This document shows positions 16,801-27,900 of a DNA stretch of 64,000 bases, one piece after another. Both the position numbers and the translations under genes were made by a program. The stretch lies in assembly GCA_964418585.1 (NCBI GenBank), contig CAYQMG010000187.1, positions 12,920-76,919 on the forward strand. Direction: 5' to 3'. The stretch comes from JAJRTE01 sp964418585 (GTDB taxonomy: Bacteria; Myxococcota_A; UBA796; JAJRTE01). Below the pieces are notes generated by a model that did not search any database, was not told the DNA's origin, and saw only the letters and a list, made by a program, of their open reading frames with translations. The number at the start of each line of letters is the position of its first letter. The stretch's first letter is position 1.

Positions 16801-18933
16801 TTCAACAAGGCGGTCAGCGACTACTGCATCAACATGATGATGCGCGGATACATGAAGGAGGCGTTGACCGTGGCCCGTCGGGGCATGCAAAAGGCGGACC
16901 AGGCGCGGCTGACGGCGTCGTCGGTGATGACCCGTGCCTACTGCGCCGCCGCCCTCTCCGTGCTCGGACGGTCTCGAGAGGCGGCCCACTACCACTACGA
17001 AGCCCTGGAGTTGGCGGCCACACTTCCAGAAGCGGAGCGCTGGGCGCGGACGATTTTGCTGACCTATTTGACGTTTGGTTTTCTCGAGCGGGGGGATCTC
17101 GGCGCGTCGCTGGAGGAATTGATCGAAAAATGGGAGTCGTTCGCGATTCCCGCCAGCCATGTCCCGGCGCACCCGCGTCCCATGTTCGTGTTCATCGCCT
17201 ACGTGCGCTTGAGGCAGTACCTGGATGCCCCGCAGGAGGGACGGGTGGAGACGCTGGAGCGGTTGAATCGAGCCCTGCGTCTGCTGAAGCAGGTGGAGAA
17301 GCTTTCGTACAACGACTGTCACTGGTACATCATCCAGGCCGCCCTGGCCAGAACCGGAGGAAGACCTCGAGACGCTGCCCGGTTGCTTGAGCAGGCGGAC
17401 AAGCTCGTAGATGATGCCGACAGCGAGTGGGGTCGTTTCGAGATTGCGGTGGAGCGTGCACGGCTGGCCTTGGAGAGCGGGGATGAGGAGATGGCGCAGC
17501 GGGCCCTGGGGACGGCACGTTCGATTGCCACCCGGCACGAGTGGCGGGCCCGTTTGAAGCGGCTTCAGGCCGAGTTCGGGGCGGAATCGATGGACGTGGG
17601 CGGGATGTCCACCCTGGGTTCGACCCGCACGATCGGTTCCACGCGAACGATGAACTCGACGCGGTCCCTGTTCGCCGAATCGTCGGGCAATGGGATCACG
17701 GCGACCCGGTACCTGGACGCCCTGTTGCAGGTGAGCCTGGCGGCGGCCTCGAGTCTGGATCCCCAGGAGCGTGCGCGGGCAGCCCTGGACGAACTGGTGA
17801 AGGTGCTGGGGGCGGAACGGGGATTCCTGTTCCTGGAGGGCAAGGAGGGGCTGGAGACGGCCTGCGGCCGGAATGCCCACGGAGATGATATCACGCAGGC
17901 GACCGACTACAGTTCCACCGTGGTGGACAAGGTGGCGAGCACGCAGAGTCCCCTGGTCATGGTGGGCGACGAGGAGAAGGCCCTGTCCATGGCCGAGAGC
18001 GTGGTGACGCATGGTCTGAAAAGCATCATCGCGGCGCCGCTCATGATGGACGAACGGTTCATCGGCGTGGTCTACCTGGACAGCAGCCTGGCTCGAGGAC
18101 TGTTCACCGAGGAGGACCTGGGAATTCTCACGGCCCTGTCCAACCACATTGCCATCGCTCTGGAAACCGGGCGCCTTGTCCAGGTGGAGTTGGAGCGAAA
18201 AGCCATGGAGAAAGACCTGGCTCTCACTTCGGCGGTTCAGCAGTTCTTCCTGCCTCGAGAACCGGCGGCCCAGGTGGGCGGCTTGAATGTGCACGGGTTC
18301 TACCGCCCTGCGGCCCAGTGCAGCGGTGACTGGTGGTGGTACGACATCGAATTGGACCGGATCCTGGTGCTGGTCGGGGATGTGACCGGGCACGGGGCGG
18401 CGTCCGCCATGCTCACCGCGTCGATGGCCACCCATTACCGCGCGGCGCGCCGACGAGCGCCGGATCTGCCCATCGAACAGTTGCTCGAGGAAATGAATGA
18501 CGAGTTGGAGGAGGTTTGCCACGGTCAGTACAACATGACCATGTCGGCCGTGGAAATCGATCTGAGCGCGCGGACCATGCGATGGTACAACGCAGGGGGA
18601 CCGGCGCTGCTCATCCTGAGCGGGAAGGGGAAGGTCATGTCCCTCTCCTGTGCCGGGACAGCCCTTGGCAACCGACCGTTTTCGCTCGGATTTCGCGAGC
18701 GCAAGCTCGAGCCGGGGGATCGGGTGTTCATCTACACGGACGGCTTGCCGGAGTTGACGCTTCCGAACGGGAAGCAATTTGGTATCCGTCGGCTGTCCAA
18801 GCAGTTTGCCCGAACGGCAGGGAAGGAGACCCGCGAAGCGGTGCAGCAGTTGGTGGAGGCGCTCGACAAGGCTCGAGGGGAGATTCCGCTCGATGACGAT
18901 CTGACGTTCGTCTTTGTGGATGTAACCGGATGA
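13801..18933 (+). CDS. Ser/Thr kinase - AAA ATPase - TPR - GAF - SpoIIE phosphatase
   Basis: 1710 residues. Protein kinase at about 20-280: GRGAMSVVYRA, Lys44, HRDIKPAN with Asp139, DFG at 157, PEQ and DLYSLGV. Then an AAA/STAND-type ATPase with Walker A GEMGSGKS (337-344) and LLLIIDDAAWMD as Walker B. A long alpha-solenoid/TPR-like region spans about 660-1260. A linker near 1270 repeats GSTRT-type tetrads and could be phosphorylated. GAF domain at about 1300-1460. The C-terminal SpoIIE/PP2C domain (about 1475-1705) has SGDWWWYD and GDVTGHGAASAM (Asp1527), as in RsbU phosphatases. One protein can thus add and remove phosphate. It is divergent from an RsbW-like ATPase/STAS operon, the natural substrate pair, and 51 bases upstream of the megasynthase. 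Confidence 0.9.
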   Translation: MIAAARLRDVEPESQGLEVGPELGRGAMSVVYRARRGGRSYALKVIRPSREVADEVVRRRAFREAVVLARLEHPGLVKVVEAGELHGSPFLLMELVEGEELSRLLKRRGPMAPGEVVRMAIILAGALGEVHRHGLVHRDIKPANIIINGEGVPKIIDFGLAAAVMEQGLDRKKEEVVGTFLYTAPEQAGLLKRPVDGRADLYSLGVILFECLAGTPPFVADHLSELLRQHAAVVPPRLDTVRPDVGPALAAIVARLLAKDPDDRYQSAEGVASDLERLSELDGAYGELGDAVLGRDDAREPARHVIPLAGREQELDLLGTLWKEAVGRGCVVAAVEGEMGSGKSRLCREFARRIAEDEPGAVVLEAASSRDNQVPYGVLRAALDPFLEATLEQVERGDQGARSLLDHAIGDIGPILKTFSSAMARAVGQTEDVGQLDSEMFNDALARFLERLAARANGLLLIIDDAAWMDEGSSLVLARIAGAQDPLPILLVVTVERTAETRSQDPEGRPLALFPTARRVSLENLGVDAVAHLVAGHLGGHPLDRRFVERLTIMTNGNPLAVGEYLRMAIDAGLILPAPGQWQVDMEGFASLDLPSNVFDLSIRRLHDLSEETRQVLQHAAVIGRLFGLQTLIKVTGRAPDEVNRSVADAMDANLIARTGPDTYQFVQDRLSETLVDALSEQEAREIHQRVAEVLDEEQAEGSDRVLALARHYALGDWARRPNRAYEVNVAAGRLALAHYAYKDAYSFFSCARDIAELLPDQPSSDTAHLEQWLGEAARGVGRNTDAIRHFRAALEHTQDPVARARLHANTGSVFVDEVELRAAWKECMEALDVLGKPYPRSKLRQVFGALLSWFLAAVLRRLHLGYGSSQGADRERHKLLCRVYKLAGEIRYYAFEPVAMLLLTLRQLLYAHLLGPCLESVATLSWFGVVMGNLKKRSIAEFYGRRAIEEARAIGDPAALHASRMWANFSAHFLGDFKRAEEQWLETLPDIDTWLHPRDFNKAVSDYCINMMMRGYMKEALTVARRGMQKADQARLTASSVMTRAYCAAALSVLGRSREAAHYHYEALELAATLPEAERWARTILLTYLTFGFLERGDLGASLEELIEKWESFAIPASHVPAHPRPMFVFIAYVRLRQYLDAPQEGRVETLERLNRALRLLKQVEKLSYNDCHWYIIQAALARTGGRPRDAARLLEQADKLVDDADSEWGRFEIAVERARLALESGDEEMAQRALGTARSIATRHEWRARLKRLQAEFGAESMDVGGMSTLGSTRTIGSTRTMNSTRSLFAESSGNGITATRYLDALLQVSLAAASSLDPQERARAALDELVKVLGAERGFLFLEGKEGLETACGRNAHGDDITQATDYSSTVVDKVASTQSPLVMVGDEEKALSMAESVVTHGLKSIIAAPLMMDERFIGVVYLDSSLARGLFTEEDLGILTALSNHIAIALETGRLVQVELERKAMEKDLALTSAVQQFFLPREPAAQVGGLNVHGFYRPAAQCSGDWWWYDIELDRILVLVGDVTGHGAASAMLTASMATHYRAARRRAPDLPIEQLLEEMNDELEEVCHGQYNMTMSAVEIDLSARTMRWYNAGGPALLILSGKGKVMSLSCAGTALGNRPFSLGFRERKLEPGDRVFIYTDGLPELTLPNGKQFGIRRLSKQFARTAGKETREAVQQLVEALDKARGEIPLDDDLTFVFVDVTG

Positions 18934-18984
18934 AGCAGGCCGTCTGGTCTGGTGTCCGGATGAACGATAGAGCAGGGGGTAGGC

Positions 18985-21900
18985 ATGTCAGACCGAATCA
19001 AGCAAACGAATCCTGTCATTCAGAGCGACGAGGCGACACTGGTTCACGTCCTCCGGCGACGTTCGGAAGGTCAAGCGGCGGAACTGGCATGCGTGCACCT
19101 GGTCGATGGGCGCGGCAAGGAGGTGCGGCTCACCTATGCGGAGTTGGACGGGTGGGCGCGTCGAGTGGGTGCTTTTTTGCAGGAGCGGGGCGCCACCGGG
19201 CGACCGGTGCTTCTGGTCTACCCGCCGGGGACCGATTTCCTCATTGGATTCCTGGGTTGCCTCTACGCAGGTGCGATTGCCACGCCGACCTATCCCCCGG
19301 ATCCGAGACGGATCGCGCGGACCTTGCCCCGGTTCCAGGCCATCGTGTCCGACTCGGGGGCTGCCATGGTGCTCACCACCCGGGCGCTCAAGCAGATGGC
19401 CTCCCAGTTGTTTCAGGCAGCCCCGGAACTGGAGGCGCTCGAGTGGGCTGCTGCGGACGGACTCCCGGTGGGTCTGGAGGAGAGCTGGAGCGACCTGGAC
19501 CTGGATGCGGACGAACTGGGGCTGCTCCAGTACACTTCCGGGTCCACAGGTACGCCCAAGGGAGTAATGGTCACGCATCGGAACTTGATGCTGAATTTCC
19601 GGGTGCTGACCGAGAAGTTCGAGACCCCCGAGGGAAGTGTTGCGCTCACATGGCTGCCCAATTACCACGACATGGGTTTGATCGATGGGCTTTTGCGGCC
19701 GCTTTATGCTGGTCAGACCTGCGTGTTCATGTCGCCCATCGCGTTTCTCAAGCAGCCGATCCGTTGGCTGGAGGCGATCACGAAATGGCGTGCCGTGGTG
19801 AGTGGGGGACCCAATTTCGCCTACGACCTGTGCGTCAAGCAGATCACCGAGGCGCAGCTCGAGCGCCTGGATCTCTCGTCGTGGACCAGTGCCTACAACG
19901 GAGCGGAGCCGGTCCGGGCCGAGACGCTGGAACGTTTTGCCCGGGTGTTCGAGCCGGTGGGGTTCCGGGCCGAGGCGGCCTGGCCGTGCTATGGGCTGGC
20001 CGAGGCGACTTTGTTCGTGACCGGGGGAGGGAAGCGGGAGCCGCCGCAGGTGCTGCGGGTGAGCAAGCAGGCGCTGAGTCGCCACGAGGTGATGCCGGTC
20101 CCAGCGGATTCTCCGGACGGAATCGACCTCGTGGGGTGTGGGACCTCTTCGGTGGAACGTCTGCTCATCGTGGATCCGGAGACGCGGGAACCCTGTCCCC
20201 CGTTCCGGGTCGGGGAGGTGTGGCTCTCCGGTCCGTCCATCGCCGTCGGCTACTGGGAGCGCCCGGACGCTACCCGGGAGACCTTCGAGGCCCGTCTGGC
20301 TGACGGCGATGGTCCGTTCATGCGAACCGGAGACCTTGGGTTTCTGCGGGATGATGGCGAGCTTTTCATCACGGGCCGGTTGAAAGACCTCATTGTGATC
20401 CGCGGCCGGAACCACTATCCACAGGACATCGAGCGCACGGTGGAGAAGGCCGCGCCGGAAGCGATTCGACCCGGGTGCGGTGCGGCGTTCTCGGTGGACG
20501 TGGCGGGCGAGGAGCGTCTGGTCGTGGTCCACGAACTCGAGCGGCGGTATGCCGAGGTGGCCTTTGGTGGGAAGGAACGTCGTCAGCCCGATCCGGCGGT
20601 GGACGCTTTCACCCCGGACCAGCACACGCCGCCATCGCCCGGAGAGCTGACGCAGGCCATTCGCCGCGCGATTGCAGAACAGCATGACCTCCAGGTCCAT
20701 GCGGTCGTGTTGATCCAGGCGGGTAGTGTGCCCAAGACGTCGAGTGGGAAGATCCGGCGGAAGGCCTGTCGGGCCGATTTCCTGGGCGGCAAGCTCAAGG
20801 TGCTCCATCGATGGGAAGCCCGGCAGGAGGTGACGGAAGCCAGGCGACTCGAGGACGCTTCGGCGACTGTGCCCAGGCTTCAGCCGGGGCGGGTGGAGCG
20901 CGAGATTCGGCAGTGGCTCGCCGAGCGGCTCGAGGAGCGGTTGCGCTTGCCCGCGGGCACGGTGGAGGCCGACGAACCGTTTGCAAGCTACGGCCTCGAC
21001 TCCAAGGAGGCGGTGCTGCTCACCGGAGACCTGGAAGCGTGGCTCGGAGTGGAACTGCCTGCCACGGTCATGTATGACCATCCCACCGTGGCCCGTCTGG
21101 CACGCTACCTTGGCACTCAGGCTCTGGATCGGAGTGCCTCGGCAAGCGGGTCGACGCAAGGGGCGCCTGCAGACAAGGATGAGCCCATTGCTGTGATCGG
21201 CATCGGGTGCCGGTTCCCGGGTGCATCCAACCCCGAGGAGTTCTGGCGCCTGCTCACCGAAGCGCGGGACGCCACCCGGGAGGTGCCTCGAGATCGGTGG
21301 AAGGTGGAGGAGGTCTATGACCCCGATCCTTCGGCTCCGGGCAAGGCGGTGACCGCCCGCGGCGGGTTCCTGGACCAGGTGGACGGGTTCGATCCCCACT
21401 TCTTCTCCATCTCTCCCCGAGAGGCGGAGCGGATGGACCCCCAGCAGCGCTTGCTCCTCGAGGTGGCCTGGGAGGCGCTCGAGGATGCGGGACTCCGGCC
21501 GAGAGAATTGATGGGAACTCCGACCGGCGTGTTCATCGGTATCAGCAACTCCGACTACAGTCGGATCCTCTTCTCGGACCGGGACCGGATCGACGCCTAC
21601 TTTGGTACCGGCAGTGCCTTTTCCATTGCTGCGAACAGACTTTCCTACTTCTTCGACCTGCGCGGACCCAGCATGTCGATCGACACCGCCTGCTCCTCTT
21701 CCTTGCTCGCGGTGCACGAGGCTGTGAAGAGTCTTCGCTCAGGGGAATCCACCCTGGCCATCGCCGGGGGCGTGAACGCGATCCTGACGCCGGACATCAC
21801 CATCAACTTCTCCAAGGCCGGGGTGATGGCCCCCGATGGTCGGTGCAAAACCTTTGACGCCGCCGCAGACGGGTATGCCCGGTCCGAGGGGGCCGGCGTC

Positions 21901-24900
21901 GTAATCCTCAAGCCCCTGTCCAGGGCCCTCGAGGATGGAGACCCGGTCCACGCCGTCCTGCTCGGAAGCGCCGCGAACAACGACGGCCGTACCAACGGAC
22001 TCATGGCTCCGAACGGGGTGGCCCAGGCCGAGGTGCTGAAGCAGGCCTACGCACGCGCAGGCGTGTCTCCAGGCGAGGTCCACTACATTGAGACCCACGG
22101 CACCGGGACCGCCTTGGGGGATCCCATCGAGGTTCAGGCCATCGGCGCCGTGGTGGGGCAGGACCGACCCGCGGACCGGCCGTGTGCCATCGGGGCGGTC
22201 AAGAGCCTGATCGGGCACCTGGAAGCCGCAGCCGGTATCGCCGGGTTCATCAAGGTGGTCCTGGCACTCAAGCACCGTCGGATCCCCCCTTCTCGCAAGG
22301 TGCAAACGCCCAACCCCCGGATCCCCTTCGACCGGTTGCCCGTCAAGGTGCAGCAAACCCTGGAACCATGGCCCGCTCCCCCGGGAACCGGGTTGGCCGG
22401 GGTCAGTTCCTTCGGCTTCGGCGGCACCAACGTCCACGTCGTGCTCCAGGAACCACCCGCAAAACCACCTGCCCGGGCACCCCGCCGCCACGGGCCACAG
22501 TCGCACCTCCTGGTGCTTTCCGCCGCCACCCCGGGCGCACTCCGGGACGCTGCCGACCGGTTCGCACGGTTCGTGGTCACCGGCGGGACAGAGGCCGCCC
22601 TCGAGGACCTCTGCTACACCGCCGCACTGCGCCGCGAGGCACTCACACACCGGCTCTCCGTCGTGGTCGAATCTCATCGCGACGCTGCAGAAAAGCTTCG
22701 GAAACTGGTCGCTGGAGAATCGGTGAACGACCTGTTCCAGGCCCGTCCGATCCCGGAAGAATCCCGCCGGGTCGTGTTCCTGTGCCCCGGGCAGGGGCCA
22801 CAGTGGATCGGCATGGGCCGCGATTTGATGGCGACCGAACCGGTGTTCCGGGAGCGCATGGAAGCCTGCGACGCACTGCTGACCCGGATGTTCGGATGGT
22901 CGCTCCTGGACGCTCTCTCCGCGGATGAGGGTTCCAGTCGGCTCCACGAGACCGAGGTCACCCAGCCCGCCCTGTTCGCCATCCAGGTCTCCCTTGCCGC
23001 GCTCTGGCAGTCCTGGGGCGTGTACCCGGACCTGGTGATCGGCCACTCCATGGGGGAGGTCGCCGCGGCCACCATTGCGGGCGCCATCGATCTGGAGACA
23101 GGGATTCGGATCATTCACCACCGGGGCAAGGTGATGCAGCGGGTAAGCGGCCAGGGGGCGATGGCCGCGGTCGCCCTGTCCCTGGAAGAGGCACGGGAGG
23201 CCCTGGAAGGCTTCGAGGGCAAACTCTCAGTGGCGGCCAACAATGGGCCGGCGTCCTGCTCGGTTTCCGGAGACCCGGAGGCACTGACCCGGTTTCTGGC
23301 GGACCTCGAGGCGCGGGAGGTGTTCCATCGCCGGTTGAAGGTGGACCTGGCCGGTCACAGCCCCCACATGGACCGGCTGATGGACCCGCTCGTGGAAGCC
23401 ATCGGGGATGTTCAAACTCGCACGCCGCGAATTCCGATCGTCTCCACGGTGACCACCGAGGAGGCTGGCGAGGAGACATTCCGGGCTTCGTACTGGGCGC
23501 GCAACCTGCGTGAGCCCGTCCTGTTTCACACGGTGCTGGTGAAGCACGCGACTCGAGGCCATCCTGTTTTTGTCGAGATGAGCCCTCATCCGACCCTGTT
23601 GAACGCGGTCGAGGATGCCATCGCCCAGGCGGGGGGGACCGCCCATGCGCTCCCGTCGATCCGTCGCAAGGAACCGGAGCGTCGGAGCATGCTGGCATCC
23701 CTGGGGGCGCTTCACTGTCTGGGCGTGCCGGTGGATTTCCGGCCCCTGTTTTCGGACGCGGCCCAGTGTGTGGCATTGCCGGGATATCCATGGCAGCGCA
23801 AGCGGTTCTGGTTCGACGTGCGGGAGCAAGCCGGTGATAGGGGTCGCGGCCGTGGTGCGGAGCGGCGTCATCCCCTGGTCGGGACTCACGTGGCGTTGGC
23901 TTCCCGCCCCGGGCACCATTGCTGGGATGTGCGACTCGACCTGGAGGACGTGCCCTTCATCGCGGACCACCAGGTCCAGGGCGTGGTCGTCTTCCCCGCC
24001 ACCGCCTACCTCGAGATGGTCCAGGCAGCGGTGGCCGAGCACCTGGGGGCGCGTCACACCGAACTTTCCGAGGTGACATTCGACAAGGCGATGTTCCTTG
24101 GTCCGGGAAGTGCGCGCCAGGTCCAGCTCGAGATGACCCCTGCGGAGACACGCGGGACCTTCCGGTTCGAGGTGTTCAGTCGCCCGGACGGGGAACCGGA
24201 CGCACCATGGGTTCGGCACGTGCACGGCAGCCTGAACCTGGCCGCGCGACCCCGGTCCGAACGTCCGCCCCGGGAGCGACCGGCAGGTGCCTCCGATCTC
24301 GAGGGTTTGAGGCAAACCCTGGTCCACCGGAAGGACGGGGCGAGGCATTACGCAGCGTGCTCGGCTCGAGGGGTGCAGTACGGACCGGCGTTTCAGGGGG
24401 TCGATGAGATCTGGCGTGGGAAGGAGGAGGCCCTCGGCCGGGTGGTGCTTCCGGAGCAGGCGGGTCGGGGGCGCACCCGGTACCTGGTCCACCCGGCCCT
24501 GTTCGACGCCTGTCTCCAGGTGATGGCCGTGTTCTTGCCCGAGGACGTGGCGGATCCGAGCAGCTACCTTCCGGTTCACCTGGACAGGTTGCGGGTGATG
24601 TCGCCGCCCTCCGGGGTGGTCTGGAGCCATGTGGTGGCTCGAGGCCTGGATCGCCCGGATCCAGGGAAGGAGCCGGAGCAACTGGTGGCGGACGTGCGTC
24701 TCCTGGACGAATCGGGGCGTGTGCTGGTGGAGGTGGAGGGGTTCACGGTTCAGAGACTGGATCGGAGCGCCATGGGTACTCCTGTACGGAGCGACTGGTG
24801 CTACGACCTCTCGTGGCGGTCCCGTCCTTCCCTGGTGAGCGTTGGCGACCCGGTGCCTGTGGCCGGAGTGGAAGGCGAGCACTGGCTCGTCCTGGCCGAT

Positions 24901-27900
24901 GAATCCGGGGTGGGTCGGCGTGTGTGCCGCGCGCTCCGGGATGCCGGGGCACGGTGCTGGGAGGTCTGGGCCGGCCACCCTGCGCCGGGCGCCGGGCCGG
25001 ACAGCGTGACGGTCGACCCCGAGCGTCCGGGCGCGCTGAAGGAGTTGGTCGAGCGCCTTTCGGCCGAGTCGGGGCGGGGATTCGATCGTATCCTCGATCT
25101 GTGGTCGCTGGACATGGGGGCGGCGGAGCAACTGTCGGCCGATGACCTGCAACGAGAGGAGGTGGCCCGCTGTCGCCAGGTGGTGGAACTGGTTCAGGCC
25201 GCCACATTGGAACCGGGAGCCGGGAACAGCGGGGAGCGGACCGGAGCGACGGGTGGGGTGGTCTGGGTGGTGACCCGGTCGGCCCAGCCGGCGGGTGGCG
25301 CCCTGGTGGAGCCTGCCCAGGCGGTCCTGTGGGGTCTTGGTCGTGGCCTGGCCCACGAGGCGCCCGGAGTGTGGGGTGGCCTGGTCGACCTGGGACCGGA
25401 GCCTGTTCCGGAGGACGCGACCCATGTGCTTTCCGCGGTCATGGAAGGGGGCGACGACACGGAAACGGCGTTCCGTGGGGAGAGCCGGTGGGTTTCCCGT
25501 CTCGTGCGCAGGCCTGTCCCCGGGATCTGTCCGGCCCCGACGTTGAGCGCGGATGGGACCTACCTGGTCACGGGCGGGCTGGGCTCCCTCGGCCTCAAGA
25601 TAGCCCGGTGGCTGGTGGACCATGGGGCCGGGCACCTGGTTCTGACCGGCAGGAGCGCTCCGGAGGACCGCACCGAATGGGAGGTGTCCGCGGCACTCGG
25701 CCTCGAGCCCGCTGCCTCCCTGGTCAGGCTGGAAGCGGCCGGCGCTCGAGTGACCACGGTGCGTGTCGACGCGGCCGACGAGGCTGGGATGGCGTCGGTG
25801 TTCCAGCGAATCGATCGGGAGGGCCCGCCACTCCGCGGTATCGTGCATGCAGCGGGCGTGGTCACGACTCGAGGGCTTGGGGAACTGGACGAGGACGAGC
25901 TGGCGCACCTGTTCCGTCCCAAGGTGATGGGCGCATGGATCCTGCACCGACTCTCTCTTGACCAGGCGCTGGACTTCTTCATCCTGTTTTCTTCTGCCGC
26001 CGCTACCTGGGGATCCAGGATGCTGGCCCACTATGGCGCTGCGAACCACTTCCTGGATGCCCTGGCCCACCATCGTCGGGCCCTCGGGCTCCCCGGCCTG
26101 AGCGTGGACTGGGCCATGTGGGGCGAGTCGGGCATGGCAACCCAGTCGGACAACGCCCGCATGTTGAGGAACATGGGATTGAACCCCATGCCGCCGGACG
26201 AAGCGCTGCGTGTGCTGGAGCAGCTTCTCGCCGTGAATGCAGTGCAGGTCACGGTGGCGGCGGTGGACTGGCAGGTGTTCAAGCCCATGTACGAGCAGCA
26301 ACCCCGTCGCAAGCTCCTCGAGGACCTGGAGATTGCCGAGGAGGCCGGGGCAGGCGCTGCGACCGCGGAGGATTCGGGAACTCTGGTCGATCGATTGCAA
26401 GAGGAACACGACGTTTCCGCCCGGGCAGATCTGGTGACGGCGTTTGTGGCCGAACTTGCTGCAGGCGCGCTGGGCGTCGGCCCGGAAGACCTCGACCTGC
26501 GTGCACCGCTGACGACCCTCGGCATGGATTCTCTGACCGCGTCGGAGCTTCGCAACCGGATCCAGGCCGGCTCCGGCGTGCGCATCAACGTGGTACACCT
26601 GTTGCGAGGCGACTCGGTGGAACAGGTTGCCGCCGAGGTCCTTCAAGGGCTTGATACGCGGCTGGAGCACTCCGCCACCTCTGGCGCCGGAGACGCTGGT
26701 GTTCCGGTGGCGTCCGGAGCGTCCTCCCCGGCCGGGGCTGGAGAAGGGCCGGGCCTGGAGGGTGAGGCCTCCAGGAGCGATCAGAGGATCAACCCCGTGG
26801 CAATTGGGACCGGTCGCGGCGGCGAAGTGGACGCCGATGCCGAGGTCGCGGCATTGATGACACCGGAACTGGAACCGTCGCAGGCCAGACCGTGGACCGG
26901 GACCGCCCCTCGGCACCTGTTGCTCACAGGTGCGGCGGGGTTCCTTGGCGGGCCGCTCCTGGCCGAGTTGTGTCGGGACAGGCAAGCTCGAGTGACCTGC
27001 CTGGTGCGTGGGCCGGACCAGGCCACGGCTCGAGCCCGGGTGATCGGGAATCTGGCGGCCTGTGGTCTCCTGGATCCATCCCTGGAAGCCCGCCTCGAGG
27101 TGATCCCGGGCGACCTGGCTTCGCCCTCGCTCGGATTGGACGAGGCGACCTGGTCTGCGCTGGCCCGCGAGGTGGACGGGATTGTGCACGCCGGGTTCCT
27201 GGTGAACTTCCTCTTCTCCTACGAGGACCTCCGGGCTACCAATGTGCTGGGGACTCGAGAGTTGCTTCGACTGGCCACCACGGAACGGGTCAAGCCGTTC
27301 CACTTCGTGTCGAGTTTCTCGGTGTTTCTCACGCCGGAAAACGCGGGCAAGGTGGTGCTCGAGGAGGACATCCCGTTTCCGGGACCTGGCGGATACCGGG
27401 AATCGAAGCGGGTGTGTGAGGCCCTGGTGCGCGCTGCCGGGGAGCAGGGCTTGCCCGTGGCGATTCATCGTCCGCCGTTCATCACCTGGGACACGAGAAC
27501 GGGGCGGTACAACGAGCGGGACTTCCTCATTCAGTTGCTGCTGGGTTGCCTCGAGTTGGGGGTGGCCCCCGAGGTGGAGCCCCTGTTCCACATGACGCCT
27601 GTGGACGTGGTGGCCGCGGCCATCGCGGCGTTGGTGCGGGATCCCCGGTCGCCCGGGCGGGCGTACAACATCCTTGGGGACGAAACCGGAACGGTGTGGC
27701 CCGACCTGGTGCGGATGTTGAATCAGGTGGGCGCGCGCCTCGAGTCGGCGCCGTTCGATGCGTGGCGTGAGCAGGTCCGGTCGGCGCCAGGGAACCCATT
27801 GTACCAGTTTTTCCCGGGCAGCGCGCGTGGCGAGTCGGACCGTGGTGCGGCGGTTCTGGCCCTGTTCGACCGTTCGACCATGCCGGCGCGGGTGGCGGCG

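Noticed and set aside
23227..27591. Minus-strand open frame of 1454 codons inside the megasynthase
   Set aside because: Shadow of the PKS reading frame; the plus strand has every PKS catalytic motif and this one has none.
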